DNA of 8,404 nucleotides, from contig JAHJQU010000386.1 in assembly GCA_018819005.1 (NCBI GenBank), positions 1 through 8,404 on the forward strand. The letters run 5' to 3'. Source of the stretch: Pseudomonadota bacterium. GTDB lineage: Bacteria > Desulfobacterota > Desulfobacteria > Desulfobacterales > RPRI01. How positions within the stretch are numbered: position 1 is the first letter of the stretch; each line of letters begins with the position of its first letter. A program made the position numbers and the translations under genes. The notes under the pieces are model-generated. The model was not told the DNA's origin. It made no database searches and saw nothing but the letters and a program-made list of their open reading frames with translations. Shown piece by piece: positions 1 to 5,232 of this stretch.

Positions 1-152
1 AGCTCGAGCTGACAGTGCGGCGATTATTAAGCCTCGCGGACCGGATAAAGCCTTATCATGCGTCAGATGCGATTGCACTGGCTCTTTTGGGTTTATTCAG
101 GTATAAAAATGAAAGAATGCACGGTAAGAGCGGTTCTGATTTTAAAGTGTAA
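1..152 (+). CDS. ruvC: RuvC Holliday-junction resolvase, C-terminal end (5' truncated by window)
   Basis: RuvC is the endonuclease that cuts Holliday junctions symmetrically after RuvAB has branch-migrated them. Only the last 49 residues are visible, read in the frame that starts at base 3 and stops with TAA at 150-152. The stretch VRRLLSL followed by KPYHASDAIALAL matches the conserved C-terminal active-site segment of RuvC. The family carries its last two catalytic acidic or His/Asp residues here, and they correspond to the His and Asp of HASD (codons 57-59 and 66-68). A short, poorly conserved basic tail ends the protein, as is usual. ruvA and ruvB follow on the same strand, which supports the call, although an unusually large repeat-filled spacer intervenes. 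The N-terminal catalytic residues lie outside the window. Confidence 0.93.
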   Translation, partial: LELTVRRLLSLADRIKPYHASDAIALALLGLFRYKNERMHGKSGSDFKV

Positions 153-176
153 TTTTTTAATGTTAAGAAGGATCGA

Positions 177-378
177 TGAACTCGTAAAAAGTTGAATTTC
201 CGACGGCAAAGTAAAAAGCTCATTATGCAAGGCGCACGAATCTTGAGGAATGAAGCGTACTTACTGGTACGCTGCAATGACTCACCCTGTTGAATCAGCT
301 CTGCTGTCTCGCGCAGCGAGAATTCAACAGGGCGGGGATGAAGTGCAACACAGCAGAATGACTTTTTACGAAGCCGTC
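177..378 (+). repeat. Element A copy 1: MITE-like inverted-repeat element, 202 bp
   Basis: This non-coding element recurs at 6747-6897 in the same orientation. By eye the shared parts are about 84% identical, and they are colinear apart from one 51-nt net insert in this copy. Its ends are inverted repeats. TCGTAAAAAGT (182-192) is exactly complementary to 361-371. A second left arm also pairs with the right end: GACGGC, GTAAAAAG and TCATT (202-224) face AATGA, CTTTTTAC and GCCGTC (357-378). A GCGTAC/GTACGC hairpin (255-260, 267-272) sits in the middle and is kept in the other copy although its loop differs. There is no credible ORF. It is most likely a non-autonomous miniature element moved by a transposase encoded elsewhere. 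A structured regulatory repeat is the alternative. Confidence 0.85.
282..336. repeat. Hairpin insert nested inside element A copy 1
   Basis: These 55 bases replace just 4 bases (GAAA, 6852-6855) of the other element A copy and account for the entire length difference between the copies. The insert contains a perfect 11-bp inverted repeat, CCCTGTTGAAT (285-295) against ATTCAACAGGG (322-332). A small inner pairing, CTGC/GCAG (301-304, 313-316), lies inside it. It looks like a palindromic mini-element inserted into a mobile repeat, or an ancestral part lost from the other copy. Confidence 0.7.
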
Positions 379-380
379 AA

Positions 381-533
381 GGATCGAGACCTTTGAAGAG
401 CTTCCAATTTTGTCCAAGTTCAAGGAAGGCGAAAATTTTAACCGCAGGAATACATTGAAGTATTTCGAGGATTGAAATTTGAGCCTGACGCAGAAATCGG
501 ACAAAAGGGGGTGTTATGCAAAGGTCTCGGATC
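381..533 (+). repeat. Element B: second intergenic inverted-repeat element, about 153 bp
   Basis: The termini are complementary in two blocks. CGAGACCTTTG (385-395) pairs perfectly with CAAAGGTCTCG (519-529), and the GGATC/GATC flanks nearly continue the pairing. TTTTGTCC (408-415) pairs perfectly with GGACAAAA (499-506). Both pairs of blocks are separated by exactly 12 weakly matching bases, which is what a single long imperfect hairpin or a pair of about 35-bp terminal repeats would give. The centre (416-498) has no convincing coding potential, and the open frames across it are on both strands and match nothing I recognise. The element abuts element A on its left and the ruvA ribosome binding site on its right. 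Only one copy lies in the window, so mobility is inferred from the structure. Confidence 0.65.
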
Positions 534-540
534 GGAGAAG
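534..540 (+). promoter_or_regulatory. Ribosome binding site of ruvA
   Basis: GGAGAAG lies 6 bases before the ATG at 547 and fixes that codon as the start. The reading frame stays open upstream to a TTG at 472, but that extension runs through element B and would add 25 residues foreign to RuvA. The site begins right at the outer edge of element B's terminal repeat. Confidence 0.75.
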
Positions 541-546
541 AACTTA

Positions 547-1167
547 ATGATAGGATATCTGGAAGGGAAGCTGTTAAAAAAAGAGAGTGAGCGGATACTT
601 CTGCTTGCAAATCATATTGGGTACGAAATCATGCTTCCGGCCGTAGTTATGGAGACATTGAGTACAAAATCGGTTGGGGATGAAGTCTCCTTTTATGTAT
701 ATTTCCATCAGTCAGAAAGACAGCCAAAACCTGTATTGATAGGTTTTAATCTTGAAATCGAAAAGGAATTCTTTCAGAATTTCATTTCCGTAGAAGATAT
801 AGGCCCTATGAAAGCTGTCAAGGCTCTGAATATTTCCGTCCGCGATATTGCTATTGCAATAGAATCGAAGGATGTTGCCAGGCTGATGCAGCTTAAAGGT
901 ATTGGAAGCAGGACGGCGCATAAAATCATAGCCACGCTTGAGGGCAAGATGGATAAATTCGCCCTTATCAGGAAAACTGAGCACAAACAACAGGTGCCTG
1001 CAATTAAAGACCTGGCTCAGCAGGTGATTGAAGTGCTTATAACCCAGCTCGGTTACAAACCGCCCTACGCCAGAAAACTGGTTGCTGAAGCAATGAACCG
1101 AAACAGCTCTATTTCAACACCCGAAGAGTTGTTTGAAGAAGTCTATCGTGGAGAGAATGCCCTATGA
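547..1167 (+). CDS. ruvA: Holliday junction branch-migration protein RuvA
   Basis: RuvA binds the four-way junction as a tetramer and loads the RuvB motor. The protein has 206 residues, close to the family norm of about 200. Residues 1-68 form the OB-like domain I, opening with the typical MIGYLEG and closing with IGFN. Two helix-hairpin-helix motifs follow at about 81-94 (SVEDIGPMKAVKAL) and 114-132 (MQLKGIGSRTAHKI and beyond). A linker of about 20 residues leads to domain III (about 152-201, with LGYKPPYARKLV), which contacts RuvB. The acidic pin that E. coli RuvA forms with Glu55-Asp56 aligns best with Glu57-Arg58 here, in a loop two residues longer. The stop overlaps the ruvB start (ATGA), so the two genes are translationally coupled. 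The start is set by the preceding Shine-Dalgarno site. Confidence 0.97.
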   Translation: MIGYLEGKLLKKESERILLLANHIGYEIMLPAVVMETLSTKSVGDEVSFYVYFHQSERQPKPVLIGFNLEIEKEFFQNFISVEDIGPMKAVKALNISVRDIAIAIESKDVARLMQLKGIGSRTAHKIIATLEGKMDKFALIRKTEHKQQVPAIKDLAQQVIEVLITQLGYKPPYARKLVAEAMNRNSSISTPEELFEEVYRGENAL

Positions 1168-2204
1168 CCGATGATATCCTGACATATACCTCCGGGAAAA
1201 ACGAAATACTTTCAGGTTCATGCATGTCCATTGACGAGGAGCATGAAATACTCTCTCTGCGCCCGGAATCCATATCCGATTACATTGGCCAGAGCGAGGT
1301 GGTTGAAACCCTTAAAATAGCAATTGAAGCTGCAAGGTTACGCAGCGAGCCGATAGACCATGTCCTTTTTCACGGGCCTCCAGGCCTTGGCAAAACCACT
1401 CTTGCACATATTATTGCCAACGAAACCGGCGCCGGCCTGACTGTTACTTCCGGACCGGCGCTGGAAAAAGGAGGAGATCTTATCGGAATCCTCACTCACC
1501 TGGAGGAAGGAGATATCCTGTTTATAGATGAGATTCACCGGACTCCCAAGGTGGTCGAAGAGTTTCTTTATCCTGCCATGGAGGATTTTGCCATTGATTT
1601 CATATTTGACAAGGGAGTTAATGCGAGAAGCCACAGGTACCGTCTTAAGCGATTTGTCCTTATCGGAGCCACTACAAGGGTCGGACTGCTGTCCGCACCC
1701 TTAAGAGAACGTTTTGGTATTTTCAGGACCCTTGATTTTTACAGTGAACCGGAGCTGGTTGAAATTGCAAGAAGGTCTGCCCAGCTCCTGAAAATCGAAG
1801 TCGGAGAAGATGGCGCTGCCGAGCTGTCAAGGCGTTCACGGGGGACTCCAAGAATCGTTAACAGGCTTTTAAAGCGTGTGAGAGACTACGCACAGGTAAG
1901 AGGCGACGGTGTAATAAACAAAAATACGGTACAGGAAGCTCTTGCTCTTGAAGGAGTTGACAATAAAGGTCTTACAAATCTTGACCGTCGGTATATCAAA
2001 ACAATAATAGATTTTTACAAGGGAGGGCCTGTCGGGATAGAGGCTATAGCAGCAACGCTCCAGGAGGAATCGGATACCCTTGTGGATGTTGTGGAACCGT
2101 TTCTCCTGAAAATAGGTTTTATTGTGAGGACCTCTTCAGGCAGAAAAGCCTCTGAAGAAGCATACCGGCATCTTGGATATCATGTCAGAGATGGAAGCCA
2201 TTAG
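1164..2204 (+). CDS. ruvB: Holliday junction helicase motor RuvB
   Basis: RuvB is the hexameric AAA+ ATPase that pumps DNA through the RuvA-bound junction. The 346 residues show Walker A GPPGLGKTT (71-79), Walker B ILFIDEIH (118-125), sensor 1 GATTR (168-172), the arginine-finger segment LRERFG (180-185), and the sensor 2 helix beginning GTPRIVNRLLKR. A C-terminal winged helix ends in AYRHLGYHV. The tail of this winged helix reads RTSSGRKAS where many RuvBs have RTPRGR, a mild deviation near the DNA contact. The first roughly 20 residues are an extra N-terminal stretch of the kind many RuvBs carry. The ATGA overlap with ruvA supports the chosen start. All nucleotide-binding motifs are intact, so the enzyme should be functional. 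Confidence 0.97.
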   Translation: MTDDILTYTSGKNEILSGSCMSIDEEHEILSLRPESISDYIGQSEVVETLKIAIEAARLRSEPIDHVLFHGPPGLGKTTLAHIIANETGAGLTVTSGPALEKGGDLIGILTHLEEGDILFIDEIHRTPKVVEEFLYPAMEDFAIDFIFDKGVNARSHRYRLKRFVLIGATTRVGLLSAPLRERFGIFRTLDFYSEPELVEIARRSAQLLKIEVGEDGAAELSRRSRGTPRIVNRLLKRVRDYAQVRGDGVINKNTVQEALALEGVDNKGLTNLDRRYIKTIIDFYKGGPVGIEAIAATLQEESDTLVDVVEPFLLKIGFIVRTSSGRKASEEAYRHLGYHVRDGSH

Positions 2205-2280
2205 CCGCTTTGTCCCTTCCCATCAAGGGAGGGGAATTATTCCCTCTTCCCCGGTGGGAGAGGGTTAGTGTGAGGGGAAA
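2205..2280. repeat. REP-like GC-rich palindromic region after ruvB
   Basis: Several overlapping hairpins lie here. CCCTT pairs with AAGGG (2214-2218, 2225-2229). GGGAA pairs with TTCCC (2232-2236, 2240-2244). The best stem is CCCTCT with AGAGGG (2242-2247, 2259-2264), continued inward by CCC/GGG across a GGT loop. The trailing GGTTAGTGTGAGGGG resembles the widespread CCCTCTCCC-type extragenic palindromes found in many proteobacteria, as I remember them. No T-run follows the main stem, so it is not a classical terminator, although it could protect or attenuate the ruvAB mRNA. The remaining 48 bases up to the next gene hold a TACTAT box (2307-2312) without a good -35 partner. Confidence 0.6.
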
Positions 2281-2328
2281 ATAGACGTAAGTTTATTTTT
2301 AGCATTTACTATAGTTAAAGGAAGGCAC

Positions 2329-3129
2329 GTGGGATATTTTTCGAGAAAGCTTGAGAAGACAGTAACCTTTGCGGCATCCCTGCTGATATCAAAAAGAAAA
2401 TACCATACACTTATACTGCTGGGAGACGACGGAAAGGTCAAGCATATAAGAATAATAAGAGGGATGATAATTGCTCTTTTATTGGTCCAGATTGTGATAC
2501 TGTGTTCAGGCGCTTATTTATTTTCTTCAGGAATGAGGTTTGTGGAAGATAAGAAAATTATGGAGAAGGAGCTGATTATTGCACAAAAGAATTATCTGAT
2601 CATAAGAGATGAAAAAGATATGCTGATGGCGCGGCTGGTCCTTGCAGAGTCTCTGGTTAATAAGGAAACAGGCGGCGCCGGGGTCTCAAAAACGGCAACG
2701 ACATCAGCAAAGGCTTCTGCGGCTCAAATACCCCTGGCTCCTGTAAATAGTGGCAGGGTTTCGATTGATAATATTAATGTTTTTCATGAAGCAGGTGCAA
2801 ACAGACTGAAAATACAGTTTGACTTGAAAAGTAATCACAATTCAAAGCAGGTATCGGGGTATTCTTTTGTTATATTGAAGGAGAATGACATTGATGAGGC
2901 AGGATGGCTGCCCGTTCCTTTTGTTTCGCTTGTTTCAAAAAGACCGACAGCAGTTAATAAGGGACGATATTTTTCCACTTCAAAATTTACTACAGTAAAT
3001 TTGACAACAAATATCAGATCTGTTCCGCCACGATTCAAACTTGTCACCGTTTTTTTATATTCAGTTTCCGGCGAATTGCTTTTGGAAAAAGACTTTCCTG
3101 TTTCTCTTCGTGTTAAAAAGGAGATATAG
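2329..3129 (+). CDS. Single-pass membrane coiled-coil protein paired with bactofilin, function unknown
   Basis: I do not recognise a named family for this 266-residue protein. Residues 22-42 (KRKYHTLILLGDDGKVKHIRI) form a basic cytoplasmic stretch. A strongly hydrophobic segment (about 45-66) follows, then a charged helical region likely to be a short coiled coil (about 70-112) and an Ala/Thr/Ser-rich linker (about 113-138). The C-terminal domain (about 139-266) is predicted from its alternating pattern to be beta-rich and should lie outside the inner membrane. The N-terminus resembles the membrane-anchor end of the M23 endopeptidases often encoded beside bactofilins, but no HxxxD or HxH metallopeptidase motif is present. 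The start is GTG, preceded by AAGGAAGG. Its stop shares one base with the bactofilin start, implying coupled expression and a joint role in envelope or cytoskeletal organisation. Confidence 0.75.
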   Translation: MGYFSRKLEKTVTFAASLLISKRKYHTLILLGDDGKVKHIRIIRGMIIALLLVQIVILCSGAYLFSSGMRFVEDKKIMEKELIIAQKNYLIIRDEKDMLMARLVLAESLVNKETGGAGVSKTATTSAKASAAQIPLAPVNSGRVSIDNINVFHEAGANRLKIQFDLKSNHNSKQVSGYSFVILKENDIDEAGWLPVPFVSLVSKRPTAVNKGRYFSTSKFTTVNLTTNIRSVPPRFKLVTVFLYSVSGELLLEKDFPVSLRVKKEI

Positions 3130-3473
3130 TGGTGAGTAAGAAGTCAGACATATCAATTATTGATGCAGGACTGAAAATAAAAGGGGTTTTTTCCTATAAG
3201 GGGAAGCTCATTGTAAATGGTATGATTGAAGGAACTATAACAGGAGAAAATCTTATAATCGCTGAAGGCGGTGTTGTTGTTGCAAATGTTAATGTACATT
3301 CTGTGTCTGTCGGGGGGAAATTTGAGGGTGAATTAACTGCTCTAAATGAGGTTATAATACTGCCTACGGGAATTTGTTCAGGAAAGTTTTTATGTAAAAG
3401 TCTTGTTGTTCAGGAAGGGGGACTGATAGACGGCGACGTTAAGTGTGCCAGGTGGGATAAAGGCGCCTGTTGA
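3129..3473 (+). CDS. Bactofilin (polymer-forming cytoskeletal protein)
   Basis: Bactofilins self-assemble into nucleotide-independent filaments at the inner membrane and organise cell-wall enzymes, stalks, cell poles or chromosome sites, depending on the species. The 114-residue protein is typical of the short members. It has a brief polar N-terminus, then a repetitive beta-helix core (about 12-105) with recurring small and hydrophobic residues every five to six positions, as in GKLIVNGMIEGTI and GGLIDGDVKC. Two adjacent GTG codons (3129 and 3132) could start translation. The Shine-Dalgarno AAAGGAG at 3117-3123 is 5 bases from the first and 8 from the second, so 3132 is equally plausible. It overlaps the upstream membrane protein gene by one base. 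Three cysteines lie near the C-terminal end. Confidence 0.92.
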   Translation: MVSKKSDISIIDAGLKIKGVFSYKGKLIVNGMIEGTITGENLIIAEGGVVVANVNVHSVSVGGKFEGELTALNEVIILPTGICSGKFLCKSLVVQEGGLIDGDVKCARWDKGAC

Positions 3474-3481
3474 TCGACTTA

Positions 3482-4117
3482 TTACGAGTCCATCGGTATT
3501 CGGTCTGCTTTAACTGTATAAAAATATTTTGAAAAATCAGCCCCAACATTTTTAAAATTTTCAAAAGTAATATCGGAAAAAGAAAGATCGAGACTTCTTT
3601 TTAATATATCAAACAGTTCAAGATAATTTAGAAGAATTCTTTCTTTCCAGTCAAGGCCAAGCAAAGAGGCGTATTCCATGATTTCTTCCTTGTTGCCTTC
3701 TATCTCAAGAAAATCTCCGTAAGGTATTTTATCTATACAAAAATATGTGCTTCCCAATACGAGTGTTTCACGCCATTTTTCATATATCTGTTCTTTAATA
3801 AAACCCAGGGATTCAAGTATTCTGGTTGCAGTAGGGAAATCGCTGACTTCAACTTCCAGTTCCCTTAACATCTTAAAACGGCTGTCTGCATCAGGGGCCG
3901 GGGATTTGAAGGTAAGAGTCGTTTTTGAGTTTTTACGAAGCCTGAGCAATGATTTGTGTTTAATAAGGTTTTTATCTTTATCTTCGAATATGATGTTGGT
4001 TTCAAAAATATTGCCGCCGGAAAGAGCTCCAAGGGAGATGATTTTTTCTCGCAGCCTCATAGGTTCGGTGATAAAAAATTTCACTTCGGTTTCTATGTGT
4101 TCCATTTTATCAGTCAT
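3482..4117 (-). CDS. CYTH-domain protein, class IV adenylate cyclase-like or triphosphatase
   Basis: CYTH proteins form a closed eight-stranded tunnel that binds triphosphate substrates. Members include CyaB-type adenylate cyclases, thiamine triphosphatases and inorganic triphosphatases. The signature ExExK is seen as E9-T-E11-V-K13. The other tunnel residues are also present: R59 and R61 (LLRLRK), K71 (TFKSP), R85 and the glutamates of RELEVEV, K114 and R116 (YEKWRET), and the final strand IDKIPYGDFLEIEG (128-141). An additional segment of about 70 residues follows the core (LLNYLELFDILKRS and beyond), longer than a minimal CYTH. The substrate cannot be read from the sequence. The ATG at 4117 has no evident Shine-Dalgarno site, and a second ATG four codons in is an alternative start. 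The gene converges on the bactofilin gene, with 8 bp between the stops. Confidence 0.88.
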   Translation of the reverse strand: MTDKMEHIETEVKFFITEPMRLREKIISLGALSGGNIFETNIIFEDKDKNLIKHKSLLRLRKNSKTTLTFKSPAPDADSRFKMLRELEVEVSDFPTATRILESLGFIKEQIYEKWRETLVLGSTYFCIDKIPYGDFLEIEGNKEEIMEYASLLGLDWKERILLNYLELFDILKRSLDLSFSDITFENFKNVGADFSKYFYTVKADRIPMDS

Positions 4118-4157
4118 TACATTATGTTATATTTAGCTTGTTTTCATGGTTGATTCT

Positions 4158-4187
4158 ATGATAGCAATAATAGAACAAGAAATACAA
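4158..4187 (-). promoter_or_regulatory. Candidate promoter for the CYTH gene
   Basis: Reading the minus strand, TTGTAT (4187-4182) and TATCAT (4163-4158) are separated by 18 bases. This would place a transcription start about 35 bases before the ATG. The match is moderate and the region is AT-rich, so chance resemblance is possible. Confidence 0.3.
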
Positions 4188-4231
4188 CAGGATATTTTTG
4201 TTAATAAACTTTAAAGAAATATTAATTTCTC

Positions 4232-4260
4232 TTGACATGGGCATCTAATTTATTTAAAAG
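4232..4260 (+). promoter_or_regulatory. Candidate sigma-70 promoter for rplM-rpsI
   Basis: A perfect -35 hexamer TTGACA (4232-4237) is followed after 17 bases by TAAAAG (4255-4260), or after 16 by TTAAAA. The -10 box is weak, but position and strand fit a start site shortly before the rplM Shine-Dalgarno. The resulting leader of roughly 25 bases would leave no room for a structured ribosomal-protein leader. Confidence 0.55.
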
Positions 4261-4292
4261 ACTCTGATTCATAAAATACAGGAGTTGCAGCT

Positions 4293-4727
4293 GTGAAAAA
4301 ATATACAATAAGTGCAAAAGAGATTGATATAAAAGAAAAATGGGTAATTGTTGATGCAAATGGCGCCATCCTTGGAAGGCTTGCATCCAATGTGGCTTCC
4401 CGGCTGAGGGGTAAAAATAATCCTTTGTTTACACCTCATGTAGATACAGGGGAAAGCGTTATTGTAATTAATGCGGAGAAGATTACCCTTACCGGTAACA
4501 AGCTTGAACAGAAACGCTATTACAGGCACAGTGGCTATACAGGTGGGCTTAAAGAGATTACCGCCAAAAAACTTCTTGAGAAAAAACCGGAAGATGTTAT
4601 CCGGTTTGCTGTCAAAGGGATGTTGCCAAAAAACAAGCTTGGGGCAAAGCTTTATAAAAAGCTGAAAGTTTATGCCGGGGGAAAGCATCCTCATGAAGCC
4701 CAGAACCCCGAGGCCATAAAGCTTTAA
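4293..4727 (+). CDS. rplM: 50S ribosomal protein L13 (uL13)
   Basis: L13 is an early-assembling protein of the large ribosomal subunit. The 144 residues match the usual bacterial length of about 142. Diagnostic segments are VDANGAILGRLAS (about 20-32), the central YYRHSGYTGGLKE, GMLPKNKLG (about 109-117), and the C-terminal VYAGGKHPHEAQNP. The start is GTG, preceded by CAGGAG at 4279-4284 with 8 bases of spacing. The gene is first in the conserved rplM-rpsI pair, 43 bp ahead of rpsI, and is transcribed divergently from the CYTH gene. Confidence 0.98.
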   Translation: MKKYTISAKEIDIKEKWVIVDANGAILGRLASNVASRLRGKNNPLFTPHVDTGESVIVINAEKITLTGNKLEQKRYYRHSGYTGGLKEITAKKLLEKKPEDVIRFAVKGMLPKNKLGAKLYKKLKVYAGGKHPHEAQNPEAIKL

Positions 4728-4770
4728 TAATATTATAATACTGATAAATTCGTGATTACCGAGGAATTAA

Positions 4771-5166
4771 ATGGATAAACAGAACTTGTTTTACGCTACT
4801 GGAAGACGGAAAAGCGCTATTGCCAGAGCCTGGCTAAAACCGGGAACCGGTCAAGTTATCATTAACGAACAGCCTGTGGAAAAATATTTCAAGGTCGAAT
4901 CCTCAAGGGTTGATTTAATAAAGCCCTTTGCGATTACCAATACGCTTGGCACATTTGATGTTAAAGTCCGCGTAATCGGCGGAGGAATTACCGGGCAGGC
5001 AGGTGCTGTAAGGCTTGGAATTACAAGAGCACTTCTTTTAGCTAATCCTGACTTTAGACAGGTCCTGAAAAAAGCCGGTTTTGTGAGACGCGACCCGAGA
5101 TCCAAGGAAAGAAAGAAATACGGTCAGCGGGGCGCAAGAGCAAGATACCAGTTCTCAAAGCGATAA
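4771..5166 (+). CDS. rpsI: 30S ribosomal protein S9 (uS9)
   Basis: S9 lies in the head of the small subunit, and its basic C-terminal tail reaches the P-site tRNA. The 131-residue protein starts with the characteristic FYATGRRKSAIARAWL. It keeps the GGGITGQAGAVRLGITRAL core (about 70-88) and ends in the expected RRDPRSKERKKYGQRGARA segment with the terminal SKR that touches tRNA. A GAGGA Shine-Dalgarno site (4761-4765) lies 5 bases before the ATG. It is the second and last gene of the rplM-rpsI unit and is followed by a strong terminator. Confidence 0.98.
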   Translation: MDKQNLFYATGRRKSAIARAWLKPGTGQVIINEQPVEKYFKVESSRVDLIKPFAITNTLGTFDVKVRVIGGGITGQAGAVRLGITRALLLANPDFRQVLKKAGFVRRDPRSKERKKYGQRGARARYQFSKR

Positions 5167-5194
5167 AATTAATTATTTGCCGATATATAATAAC

Positions 5195-5230
5195 AGGGAA
5201 AAGTTTTTTGCTTTTCCCTTTTGTTTTTTT
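5195..5230 (+). terminator. Intrinsic terminator after rpsI
   Basis: A perfect 9-bp stem, AGGGAAAAG (5195-5203) with CTTTTCCCT (5211-5219), encloses a 7-base loop and is followed by a T-rich run (5220-5230, interrupted by a single G). It ends 2 bases before the stop of the converging RNase Z gene. On the minus strand the same stem lacks a U-tract, so it mainly serves rplM-rpsI. Confidence 0.9.
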
Positions 5231-5232
5231 GT

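Larger units (their letters stand above)
168..387. repeat. 9-bp direct repeat flanking element A (possible target-site duplication)
   Basis: AAGGATCGA occurs at 168-176 immediately before element A and again at 379-387 immediately after it. The right copy is also the beginning of the left terminal repeat of element B. The simplest reading is that element A inserted at the tip of element B and duplicated 9 bp. A single locus cannot prove this, and the second copy of element A has no matching duplication at its edges. Confidence 0.55.

Noticed and set aside
153..176. T-run (TTTTTT) after the ruvC stop as an intrinsic terminator
   Set aside because: No stable GC-rich stem precedes the run, so it does not meet the terminator pattern.
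410..438. TTGTCC and AAATTT as a ruvA promoter inside element B
   Set aside because: The hexamers are poor matches, and TTTTGTCC is better explained as part of the element's inverted repeat.
472..546. Upstream TTG start giving RuvA 25 extra N-terminal residues
   Set aside because: The extension is translated repeat DNA, whereas MIGYLEG at 547 with GGAGAAG before it is the canonical RuvA N-terminus.
295..610. Minus-strand open frames of 69-77 codons across elements A and B
   Set aside because: They lie over inverted-repeat DNA, overlap each other and the start of ruvA, lack ribosome binding sites and resemble no protein I know. They look like chance open frames.
3474..3481. Terminator between the converging bactofilin and CYTH genes
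   Set aside because: Only 8 bp separate the stops, and I see no stable stem with a T-run nearby.
4261..4292. Structured ribosomal-protein leader (autoregulatory site) before rplM
   Set aside because: The space between the candidate promoter and the start codon is too short, and no hairpin is visible.
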